This document shows positions 8,552 through 15,702 of a DNA stretch of 64,000 nt, piece after piece. A program made the position numbers and the translations under genes. The stretch spans positions 1 to 64,000 of the forward strand of contig DASVNH010000219.1 of the NCBI GenBank assembly GCA_036383955.1, written 5' to 3'. How positions within the stretch are numbered: position 1 is the first letter of the stretch; every line of letters begins with the position of its first letter. A model generated the notes under the pieces. It did not search any database and had not been told where the DNA came from. It was given only the letters and a program-made list of their open reading frames with translations. This stretch comes from JACQFK01 sp036383955 (GTDB lineage Bacteria > Planctomycetota > MHYJ01 > JACPRB01).

Positions 8552-9372
8552 AGCTCGCGGCCTCCCCCGACCGCGAGGCCGCGGCCGAGATGGCGCTGCA
8601 GGATCCAGGCGAAGGCCAGCGAGGGCAGCACCGACAGCAGGGAGGCGGCGGCGATCTCGCCGTAGAGCTGGGCGATGGCCGAGCGGAGGCGGGGCAGGTA
8701 GACGGGGACGGTCGCGACCTCGTCGCCGGCCAGCTGGTAGGCGAGGAGGTATTCGTTCCAGGCGGCGATGAAGACGAAGACGCCCGCCACGGCGACGCCC
8801 GGCTTCAGCAGCGGCAGGACGATCCGCAGCAGGGTCTGGAGGGGCGAGGCGCCGTCGACGGCCGCCGCCTCCTCGAGCTCGGCCGGCAGGCCCTCGACGT
8901 AGCCGAGAAGGAGCCAGACGGCGAGGGGCAGATTCGTGGCGGCGTACAGAACGATCAGCCCGGCGTAGCTGTCGACGAGGCGCAGCGCGTTGAACATCAT
9001 GTAGAGGGGCACGACGAGGGCCACGGCCGGCATGAAGCGCTGCGAGAGGATCCACATCGGCAGGAAACGGCCGCCGATCCGGTGCCGGCCGAGGGCCACG
9101 GCCGCGGGGACGGCCAGCGCCAGGGCCAGGAGGGTCGACGCGGACGCGACGATCAGGCTCGTCCACAGGAACGGCAGGACGGGGGCGTTGGTGGCGGTGC
9201 CGAACCAGACGGTGCGGAGGTTGTCGAGCGCCAGCGCGCCCGGCAGCAGCTTCGCGGGGCTCGTGAAGATCTCCTCCCGCGGCCGGAAGGCCGTGAGCGT
9301 GATCCAGTACACGGGGAAGAGCGCGAGGACCAGGGCCACCCCGGCCGTCGCGCGGGCCACCCATAACCGCAT
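8548..9372 (-). CDS. ABC sugar importer permease (MalG-like), first gene of the apionate operon
   Basis: The 274-aa protein has six predicted membrane helices and an EAA loop (EEAAAVDGASPLQTLLRIVL). Two ATGs are possible, 9381 and 9372. I choose 9372 because the -10 box (TTAGAT, 9380-9385) overlaps the first ATG and lies 7 bases before the second, which fits a leaderless transcript. No ribosome site precedes either. It leads an eight-gene operon in which nearly every junction is a four-base overlap. Confidence 0.88.
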   Translation of the reverse strand: MRLWVARATAGVALVLALFPVYWITLTAFRPREEIFTSPAKLLPGALALDNLRTVWFGTATNAPVLPFLWTSLIVASASTLLALALAVPAAVALGRHRIGGRFLPMWILSQRFMPAVALVVPLYMMFNALRLVDSYAGLIVLYAATNLPLAVWLLLGYVEGLPAELEEAAAVDGASPLQTLLRIVLPLLKPGVAVAGVFVFIAAWNEYLLAYQLAGDEVATVPVYLPRLRSAIAQLYGEIAAASLLSVLPSLAFAWILQRHLGRGLAVGGGREL

Positions 9373-9375
9373 AAC

Positions 9376-9407
9376 TGACATCTAACTGAGATCTCAGTTT
9401 GATGTCA
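9376..9407. promoter_or_regulatory. 32-bp palindromic operator over the apionate-operon promoter
   Basis: Positions 9376-9407 read as TGACATC + AACTGAGATCTCAGTT + GATGTCA with one unmatched base pair (9383/9400). The 16-bp core at 9384-9399 is a perfect palindrome. It covers the whole -35/-10 spacer, so a bound dimer would block RNA polymerase. No regulator gene of an obvious matching type is adjacent. Substrate-responsive repression (GntR- or LacI-like) is inferred. Confidence 0.7.
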
Positions 9408-9408
9408 A
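9380..9408 (-). promoter_or_regulatory. Sigma-70 type promoter of the apionate operon
   Basis: On the minus strand TTGACA (9403-9408) and TTAGAT (9380-9385) are separated by exactly 17 bases. The -35 is a perfect consensus. The expected transcription start falls at about 9372, the A of the second ATG, so the mRNA would be leaderless. Confidence 0.65.
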
Positions 9409-9457
9409 GGGGGAATTGGCGGCCACCCGCCGTCCGCGCGAAGGCCGTTGAGCGGGC

Positions 9458-9463
9458 TATACT
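9458..9463 (+). promoter_or_regulatory. Candidate -10 hexamer TATACT, leaderless spacing
   Basis: TATACT ends 6 bases before the ATG at 9470. No Shine-Dalgarno sequence lies between them. Confidence 0.5.
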
Positions 9464-9469
9464 CCGTTC

Positions 9470-10603
9470 ATGAATCTCCTCCTCGCCCTGATCCTTCAGG
9501 CAAACCCCGAGGCGCTCGTGCGAGCTCTGGGGGCCGAGAATCCGGAGGAGCGGATCGACGCGGAGCGCCGGATCAAGTCGCTCGGCGCCGCGGCCTTGCC
9601 CGCCTTGCGTGCCGCCGCGGCGGATGCCAATCCCGAGCTCCGCGCGCGCGCGGCTCGGGTCCTCGCCGCGATCGAGCAGGTCCGGGCCTTCCGACCCTCG
9701 GCGCGGAAGACGACTCTCCGCGCCGACAAGGTCCCCTTTCAGGACGCCGTCGAGCGCGCCCTGGGACCCTACGGCTTCCCGCGCCCGGCGGAAGAGCCTC
9801 AGGGCGTCGCGGCCACGCTCAAGCTCGACCTCAAGGAGGCGGGCTTTTGGGACGTCGTCGAGGCCCTCGAGACGGCGTCGGGTCTGCGCTACTTCGCGGC
9901 CCGTTCCAGCTGGGAGCGCGAGACCGCTCCGCGCGCCCGGGACGGCGAGGTGACCCTCCAGGGCCACTCGTGGGGCCGCAACAACCTTCGACAGCCCGTG
10001 CTGTTTCCGAACGGCTATCTTTCCCCGGGATCCTGGGCGTCCTCGCTGAAGTATGAGAAGGTCGAGCTGCTCGACGCGAAAGGCCGGGTCTTGCCGGCGA
10101 AGATCGTGGCCGGCAGCAGCGGCGCGAAGCGGCGGGAGGGGCAGCCGACGCTGCTCAAGCTGCCCGGCCTGGCGGTCCCTCCGGACGCGCTGACGGGTGT
10201 GGAGACCTTGGAGCTCCGCTGCGTTCTGGTCCTGAACTTCGCGACGGACGTGGACCGGGCGCAGACGCCGCTGGCGCCGCTGCCGGCCGTGATGGAGATC
10301 GACGGCGCCGTGGTCCGCCTGGAGAAACTCGACATGCCCGGGCCCGGCCAGCGCTACGAGTACGGCGTGGAGGGGAAAGGCGGCGCCTCGCCGCTGGCCT
10401 ACCTAATCACCCTCGAGGACGAGTTCGGCCGCTGGATCATGGACCTCTGCCACGGGACGATCGCCGCGAAAGCCCCCCTGAAGCACAATGGGGGAGGCCT
10501 CACCGCCCCACCCGGAAAGCCCGCGCGCGTGGCCGTCATTCGCGCGATCGGCGAGGAGCCGCTCCGGGCCACCTTCTCGCTCAAAGGGATTCCTCCTCCC
10601 TGA
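9470..10603 (+). CDS. Secreted or envelope protein with HEAT-like N-terminus
   Basis: The 377-aa protein begins MNLLLALILQANPEALVRAL, a short hydrophobic leader. Residues 17-75 form two or three helical HEAT/armadillo-type turns (NPEERIDAERRIKSLGAAALPALRAAA). The rest is beta-rich with no motif I recognise. It is transcribed away from the apionate operon, with its -10 about 50 bases from that operon's promoter, and shows no functional link to it. The start is fixed by the TATACT-N6-ATG arrangement. Function unknown. Confidence 0.75.
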   Translation: MNLLLALILQANPEALVRALGAENPEERIDAERRIKSLGAAALPALRAAAADANPELRARAARVLAAIEQVRAFRPSARKTTLRADKVPFQDAVERALGPYGFPRPAEEPQGVAATLKLDLKEAGFWDVVEALETASGLRYFAARSSWERETAPRARDGEVTLQGHSWGRNNLRQPVLFPNGYLSPGSWASSLKYEKVELLDAKGRVLPAKIVAGSSGAKRREGQPTLLKLPGLAVPPDALTGVETLELRCVLVLNFATDVDRAQTPLAPLPAVMEIDGAVVRLEKLDMPGPGQRYEYGVEGKGGASPLAYLITLEDEFGRWIMDLCHGTIAAKAPLKHNGGGLTAPPGKPARVAVIRAIGEEPLRATFSLKGIPPP

Positions 10604-10683
10604 GCGGCGAGGACGGGCGACCGCTGGGCCGGCGCGGCCGCGGCGGGACGTTTCGATTGGTGACGTGACGCGGCTGGGCGCCG

Positions 10684-10689
10684 TATGAT
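10684..10689 (+). promoter_or_regulatory. Candidate -10 hexamer TATGAT, leaderless spacing to an ATT codon
   Basis: TATGAT ends 6 bases before ATT at 10696, which is in frame with the AEC transporter and 14 codons upstream of its first ATG. Confidence 0.4.
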
Positions 10690-10695
10690 GGCCCC

Positions 10696-11682
10696 ATTAC
10701 GGACCCCGCGCGCCGCAGCCTCGAGATCCTCGCCTGGATGACCGTCCCGGTCGTGGCGGGCTACGTCGCCTGGACGGCCTGGCTGCGGCGACATCCCGAA
10801 GGCGACCGGCGGGCCGGCGCCGCCGCGCGCGCCCTCGGCCAGCTCGCCATGCTCGGCGCCGCCTCCCCGCTCTCCTTGATCCTGTTCTGGGCGGCGACCA
10901 TTCCCGCCGGGAGGGCCTTCGTCCTGCCGCTCGTGGGCCTCTTCGTCCACGCGCTGGGCGGCGCGACGGCCTGGGCCCTCAGCCGCGCCTCCCGCGCCGA
11001 CCGGCCCACCCAGGGCGTCTTCTTCCTCGCCGGCGCGAGCTCGAACGTCCTCACGTTCGGCGGGATCGTGGTCGTGCTGCTGCTGCGGACGACGTCCGAC
11101 CCGCACGCCGAGCGCGCCCTGGCCGAGATGGCGCTCTACCGGATCTTCGAGGCGCCGTTCTACTTCCTCTGCGCCTGGCCGGTCGCGGCCGCGCTGGGGA
11201 CGTCGGAGAAGGGCAACTTCTTCCGCCGCGGCTTCCGTCCGATCACCCTCGTGCCCATGCTGGGCATCGCGGCCGGCTGGACGCTGAACCTGGCGGGCGT
11301 GCCGCGCCCGCCGTCGCTCGAGGGGGTGTCGGCGATCCTCGTGAAGATCAACGTGGTGCTGATGGGCCTGACGGTCGGCCTCACGCTGCGGCGGGCCGCG
11401 CCCCGCAAGCATCTCGGGGCGGGCGCGAAGATGGCGTCGGTCAAGTTCCTGATCGTGCCGGCCGTCTCGGCGGCCGTCGCCGCCCTGCTCGGATTCAGCG
11501 GGGTGACGCTGCAGGTCGTCGCCGTCTGCGCCGCCATGCCCGTCGCCTTCATGGCGGTGATCGCCTCGAACCTGCTCCACCTGGACCAGGAGCTGACGGG
11601 CTCGCTCTGGCTGCTGACCACGCTCGGGATGTTCGCCGTGGTCCCCCTGCTCGCCCTGGGCCTGCCCCTGTTGACGTTCTGA
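10696..11682 (+). CDS. AEC (auxin efflux carrier) family transporter
   Basis: The protein is rich in hydrophobic helices (about ten). Its C-terminal half shows the AEC pattern FLIVPAVSAAVAALLGF and VIASNLLHLDQELTGSLWLL. AEC members export or import small organic acids and similar anions. The first in-frame ATG is 10738 (314 aa). The region from 10696 (ATT) stays open, reads ITDPARRSLEILAW, and would complete the first helix. A TATGAT box sits exactly 6 bases before that ATT, as at the ATG genes, so I extend the gene to it. The non-AUG start is tentative; 10738 is the conservative choice. The stop codon lies inside a long hairpin. Confidence 0.8.
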   Translation: MTDPARRSLEILAWMTVPVVAGYVAWTAWLRRHPEGDRRAGAAARALGQLAMLGAASPLSLILFWAATIPAGRAFVLPLVGLFVHALGGATAWALSRASRADRPTQGVFFLAGASSNVLTFGGIVVVLLLRTTSDPHAERALAEMALYRIFEAPFYFLCAWPVAAALGTSEKGNFFRRGFRPITLVPMLGIAAGWTLNLAGVPRPPSLEGVSAILVKINVVLMGLTVGLTLRRAAPRKHLGAGAKMASVKFLIVPAVSAAVAALLGFSGVTLQVVAVCAAMPVAFMAVIASNLLHLDQELTGSLWLLTTLGMFAVVPLLALGLPLLTF

Positions 11683-11730
11683 CGCGGTCATTTCGTCAAC
11701 ACGTGACGTGTTGACGAAATGACCGCGTCA
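11680..11730. terminator. 51-bp perfect inverted repeat at the AEC stop codon
   Basis: Arms 11680-11704 and 11706-11730 are perfectly complementary around one central base. The first three bases are the AEC stop codon TGA. There is no T-run after the stem, so it is not a classic intrinsic terminator. It could still block readthrough, stabilise the mRNA 3' end, or be a protein-binding site upstream of the next gene. A further TCAACAC copy follows at about 11734. Confidence 0.65.
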
Positions 11731-11773
11731 GTTTATCAACACTTCCTGGCGCATGGACTCCGGTTCGCGCCTC

Positions 11774-11779
11774 TATACT
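11774..11779 (+). promoter_or_regulatory. Candidate -10 hexamer TATACT
   Basis: TATACT is followed by three consecutive ATGs at distances of 3, 6 and 9 bases. The 6-base spacing selects 11786. Confidence 0.5.
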
Positions 11780-11785
11780 TTCATG

Positions 11786-12913
11786 ATGATGATCGCCGCC
11801 CTCCTCGCCGCCCAGGTCATCCATTCGATGGACGACCTCAAGGTCCGCCAGCCCAAGGAGAAGGGGCGGTCGGAGGTCGTCGAGGGCCGCGCCGGCAAGG
11901 CGGTCAAGTTCACCTTCGACGACGGCAGCTCCGGCCAGTTTTGCATCACCAGCCTCCGCGGCAACGCCGACTGGGACAAAGCCGCGGGCTTCTCGTTCTG
12001 GGTCAAGGGCGACGGCTCCAAGGCCCTCGGCGGCCTCCAGTTCATCTGGAACGAGGATTACGCCGCGCGCTACGACTACGCCTTCCCGATCGACTCCACC
12101 GAGTGGCGGCAGATCAGGGTGGCGTGGAGCGACCTCTGCCCCGTGCTCCCCGGCGCTCCGCTCCTCGATCCCAAGGGCAGCCACCCGCCCTCCAAGCTCA
12201 GCGACCTCTGGTTCGGCAAGTGGTGGTACTGGAAGAGCTATCCGGGGCACGGGTACGCGATCGACGACCTCCGCCTCGAAGCCTCGATCGAGCTCGAGCC
12301 CGACCCGGCCGTCGCGGCCCCGCGCGTCCTCGCGAAGCTGAAGGCGGGGAAGCCGGTCACGATCGTGACGATGGGCGACTCGCTCACCGACTACGGCCAC
12401 TGGGCCAACAAGCCGGTGAACTGGCCGACGCTGCTCAAGGAGAAGATCAAGGAGAAGTACAAAGTCGACGTGAAGATCGTGAATCCGGCCATCGGCGGCA
12501 CGCAGATGCGGCAGGGGATCATCCTGATCCCGCGCTGGCACGCCGAGGCGCCCGAGCCCGACCTCGTCACGATCTGCTACGGCGGCAACGACTGGGAGTC
12601 GGGCATGCGCGGGCCGGCCTTCACGGACACGTGCCGCTGGGCCGTCGACCGCGTCCGCCGCGCGACGCGAGGGAAGTCCGACGTGATCCTGATGACGACG
12701 GCCCCCTCGCTGGAGGGCTGGATGACGACCTCGGAGCTCTCGGACGCCGTCCGGACCGTCGCGGCCGAGCGCAAGACGGGCCTGGCCGACATCCAGAAGG
12801 TCTTCCACGCCGCGCCCTCGCGCGAGCCGCTCTTCTGCCGCGACAAGGTCCACATGGGCCCGGTCGGGCACGAGGCCATCGCCGCCGCCGTCCTCGCCGC
12901 GATCGAACGATAG
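11786..12913 (+). CDS. Secreted SGNH/GDSL hydrolase with N-terminal carbohydrate-binding-like domain
   Basis: The 375-aa protein has a very short hydrophobic N-terminus (MMIAALLAAQ). A jelly-roll-like region at about 15-170 resembles the CBM11-type fold (AGFSFWVKGDGSKALGGLQF). An SGNH hydrolase domain at about 190-375 has GDSLTDYG (Ser nucleophile), GGTQ, GGND and DKVHMGPVGH (Asp-His). Such proteins deacetylate or de-esterify polysaccharides. The neighbouring sulfatase suggests a role in degrading decorated glycans. The start is chosen by -10 spacing; upstream in-frame ATGs exist at 11753 and 11783. Confidence 0.8.
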   Translation: MMIAALLAAQVIHSMDDLKVRQPKEKGRSEVVEGRAGKAVKFTFDDGSSGQFCITSLRGNADWDKAAGFSFWVKGDGSKALGGLQFIWNEDYAARYDYAFPIDSTEWRQIRVAWSDLCPVLPGAPLLDPKGSHPPSKLSDLWFGKWWYWKSYPGHGYAIDDLRLEASIELEPDPAVAAPRVLAKLKAGKPVTIVTMGDSLTDYGHWANKPVNWPTLLKEKIKEKYKVDVKIVNPAIGGTQMRQGIILIPRWHAEAPEPDLVTICYGGNDWESGMRGPAFTDTCRWAVDRVRRATRGKSDVILMTTAPSLEGWMTTSELSDAVRTVAAERKTGLADIQKVFHAAPSREPLFCRDKVHMGPVGHEAIAAAVLAAIER

Positions 12914-13020
12914 TTCTTAGTCGTTGGTCCCTAGTGTCATCCCCAGGACGGGGTGAATCTAGAGACTAAAGACGAAGGACTCCCCGTAACTGAGGGACGT
13001 CGGCCCGGGTTTACCTCTCC
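12914..13020. other. Intergenic stretch with imperfect hairpin
   Basis: It contains imperfect complementary tracts (TTAGTCGTTGG ... GACTAAAGACG) and a GAATCTAGA core like that in the repeats at 31677-31777 and 24350. No gene is seen. It probably carries the sulfatase promoter. Confidence 0.3.
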
Positions 13021-14445
13021 ATGAAGATCCTCGCCTGCGCCCTGCTGCTGGCCCTGGGGCAGTCGACGCCCCCCGGCCCGAACATCATCGTCATCCTGGC
13101 GGACGACGTCGGGTACGGCGACCTCTCCTGCTACGGCGCCACGAAAGTCAAGACGCCGCACCTCGACCGCCTCGCGAAGGAGGGGCTGCGCTTCACCGAC
13201 GGCCATTCGCCGGCGGGGACTTGCACGCCGACGCGCTACGCGCTGCTGACGGGCGAGTACGCCTGGCGCAAGAAAGGCACGGGGATCCTGCCGGGCGACG
13301 CGGCGATGATCGTCGAGCCGGGCCGCGACACGCTGCCGTCGGTCCTGAAAAAGGCGGGCTACGCGACGGGCGCGGTGGGGAAGTGGCACCTGGGCCTCAC
13401 CGAGGGCAAGCCCGACTGGAACGTCGAGATCAAGCCCGGCCCGCGCGAGATCGGCTTCGACCGGCATTTCCTGATCCCCGCCACCGGCGACCGCGTGCCC
13501 TGCGTCTACGTCGAGGACGGCAAGGTCGCGGACCTCGATCCGGCCGACCCGATCCGCGTGAGCTACGGGACCCCGATCGGCGACGAGCCGACGGGCAAGA
13601 ACAACCCCGAGCTCCTGACCGTGATGAAGCACTCCCACGGCCACGACAACACGATCGTCAACGGCATCGGCCGCATCGGCTTCATGACGGGCGGCAAGAG
13701 CGCGCGCTGGAAGGACGAGGACATGGCCGACGTCCTCGCGAAGAAGGCCGTCGAGTACATCGAAGCCAACAAGGACCGGCGCTTCTTCCTCTATTTCGCC
13801 ACGCACGACATCCACGTGCCCCGCGTGCCGCACAAGCGCTTCCAGGGCACCAGCGGCTGCGGGACCCGCGGCGACGCGATCCACCAGCTCGACTTCCAGG
13901 TGGGCGCGGTGCTGGAGGCGCTCGACCGCCTGGGCCTTGCGAAGGACACGCTCGTCGTGTTCTCGAGCGACAACGGTCCGGTGATCGACGACGGCTACCA
14001 GGACGGCGCCGTGAAGGACCTCGGCGACCACAAGCCGGCGGGTCCGCTCAGCGGCGGCAAGTACAGCGACTTCGAGGGCGGCACGCGCGTCCCGTTCCTC
14101 GCCCGCTGGCCCGCGCGGGTGAAGCCGGGGACGTCGGACGCCCTCGTCTGCCAGGTCGACTTCCTGGCGTCCTTCGCGAAGCTGAACGGCCGCTCCGAGA
14201 CGGGGGCGGACGGGCAGGACACGCTGGCGGCGCTGCTGGGGGAGTCGAAGACCGGCCGCGAGACGCTCGTCGAGCAGGCGAAGAGCCTCTCGCTCCGGCA
14301 GGGGACCTGGAAGCTGATTCCGGGCAAGGAGCCGAAGCTGTTTCAGCTTGCCGACGACCTGGGCGAGACGAAGAACCTGGCGGCGACGCGCCCCGAGAAG
14401 GTCGCCGAGATGACGGCGCTGCTGGAGAAGATCAAGGCCCGCTGA
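13021..14445 (+). CDS. Secreted sulfatase (arylsulfatase type)
   Basis: The 474-aa protein has a signal peptide (MKILACALLLALGQS). The sulfatase signature CTPTRYALLTG has the Cys that is converted to formylglycine. Metal-binding and fold motifs are ILADDVGYGDLSCYG, GKWHLG, FSSDNGP and GGTRVPFLARWP. It should hydrolyse sulfate esters in the periplasm, a common trait of planctomycetes that feed on sulfated polysaccharides. No formylglycine-generating enzyme is in the window. Its 3' end overlaps the convergent HEAT gene by 14 bases. Confidence 0.9.
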   Translation: MKILACALLLALGQSTPPGPNIIVILADDVGYGDLSCYGATKVKTPHLDRLAKEGLRFTDGHSPAGTCTPTRYALLTGEYAWRKKGTGILPGDAAMIVEPGRDTLPSVLKKAGYATGAVGKWHLGLTEGKPDWNVEIKPGPREIGFDRHFLIPATGDRVPCVYVEDGKVADLDPADPIRVSYGTPIGDEPTGKNNPELLTVMKHSHGHDNTIVNGIGRIGFMTGGKSARWKDEDMADVLAKKAVEYIEANKDRRFFLYFATHDIHVPRVPHKRFQGTSGCGTRGDAIHQLDFQVGAVLEALDRLGLAKDTLVVFSSDNGPVIDDGYQDGAVKDLGDHKPAGPLSGGKYSDFEGGTRVPFLARWPARVKPGTSDALVCQVDFLASFAKLNGRSETGADGQDTLAALLGESKTGRETLVEQAKSLSLRQGTWKLIPGKEPKLFQLADDLGETKNLAATRPEKVAEMTALLEKIKAR

Positions 14446-15304
14446 AGCGGCGGAGCAGGCGCGCGCGTTCGTCCGCGGGCAGGTCGGCCGAAATCTCGCG
14501 GAGGAGGGGCAGGGAGCGCTCGCTTCCGAATTCGGCGAGGGCTTCGGCGATTTCGAGGCGCCGCGGATAGCTGACCTCGGGCGCCAGGGCGATCAGGGGG
14601 GCCTCGGCGGCGGGCCCGGTGGCGCGGAGGATGCGGATCCCCCAGACGAGGAGGCCGGCCTTCTCGCGGATCGCCTTCGCGATCCGCTCGGACTGGTCGC
14701 CCGCGCCGAAGGCCTCCAGGACGCGGGCCGCGCCCAGCAGGCCGCCGCCTTCCGCGACGAAGAGCTCCACCGCCCGCGGGACCGCGACGCGCGCGCCCAT
14801 CGCGACGAGGACCTCCGCCGCCAGACCGGACGTCCGCGCGTCGTCCAGGTAGCCGATCAGCGGCGCCGGGTCCGCGGGCGGGTGGCGGCGCAGCGCCGCC
14901 AGCGCGAAGTGCCGCGCGCCCTCGGCGGGATCGGCGAGCAGCGGGAGCAGCAGCTTCCCGGCCTCGCCGGCGGGCAGGCGGGCGAGGGCCTCGAGCACCC
15001 GCGCGATCGCCGCCTCCCGCGCCGGCTGGCCGGGGCCGCCGATCAGGTCGGAGAATTCCCGGAGCTCCCGGACCGTGCCGGGCAGGATCGCGACCCACGT
15101 GGCGTGAACGCGGATCCGCTCCTCGAGGAAGCGGGCCTCGGGCTCGGGACGTCGACGCAGCGCCTCCAGCACCGGCGGCAGCAGGCGGCCGGGAAGCTCG
15201 AGCACGGCCTTCTCGGCCCGCACGCGGATCTCCACGTCCTCCGCCGAGAGCCGCTCGGCGAGGGCGTCGAGGTCCTGAAGCGGGAGCAGGCAGAGGAGGA
15301 ACAT
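14432..15304 (-). CDS. HEAT-repeat protein, probably exported
   Basis: The 290-aa protein begins MFLLCLLPLQDLDALAERL, a short hydrophobic leader, followed by continuous helical HEAT/PBS-lyase-like repeats with Ala-Leu-Arg pairs. It starts 10 bases after the ArsR-family stop, so the two form an operon. It converges on the sulfatase gene with a 14-base overlap. No catalytic motif is seen; a scaffold role is likely. Confidence 0.7.
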   Translation of the reverse strand: MFLLCLLPLQDLDALAERLSAEDVEIRVRAEKAVLELPGRLLPPVLEALRRRPEPEARFLEERIRVHATWVAILPGTVRELREFSDLIGGPGQPAREAAIARVLEALARLPAGEAGKLLLPLLADPAEGARHFALAALRRHPPADPAPLIGYLDDARTSGLAAEVLVAMGARVAVPRAVELFVAEGGGLLGAARVLEAFGAGDQSERIAKAIREKAGLLVWGIRILRATGPAAEAPLIALAPEVSYPRRLEIAEALAEFGSERSLPLLREISADLPADERARLLRRFSGP

Positions 15305-15313
15305 CCGTATGTC

Positions 15314-15607
15314 TTACGCCCCGTCGAAGGCGGCGGGGTCCCTGGCGAAGCGCGACAGGAGGTCGAGCGCCTCCGTCGAGGGCGTGCAATGGACCCACCA
15401 GCGGTCCTTGACGCGGTCGATGAGACCGGCGGCGGCGAGGCCGGCGACGTGGTGGGAGACGGCGGGCTGCTTCATCTTGAGGGCGGAGCAGATCTGCTCG
15501 ATGGTGATGCCCTTCTTGGCGCGGGCGGCGGACTTGCAGATCTGCTGATAGACCTTGAGCCGGTTCGGATTTGAAAGCGCCCGAAATACAGCCGCCACCC
15601 CGGCCAT
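15314..15607 (-). CDS. ArsR-family winged-helix transcriptional regulator
   Basis: This 97-aa protein is the typical ArsR/SmtB length. A winged helix-turn-helix is visible: LSNPNRLKVYQQICKSA, then ITIEQICSALKMKQPAVSHHVAGLAAAGLI. It has no obvious metal-binding CxC motif, so the ligand is unclear. The ATG at 15607 is preceded by GGGAAGAA. About 45 bases further upstream is TATGAT with AT-rich flanks (around 15650-15675), likely promoter and self-operator. It is co-transcribed with the HEAT protein, which may be its target gene. Confidence 0.85.
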   Translation of the reverse strand: MAGVAAVFRALSNPNRLKVYQQICKSAARAKKGITIEQICSALKMKQPAVSHHVAGLAAAGLIDRVKDRWWVHCTPSTEALDLLSRFARDPAAFDGA

Positions 15608-15702
15608 GCGTTCTTCCCGCGACCCCTCGGCCGCTCCCCCGCGGCCGTCGAATCATATTACAACACTCTAATGCGGTTGGGAACGTTTACGCGCGGCGCG
15701 GC

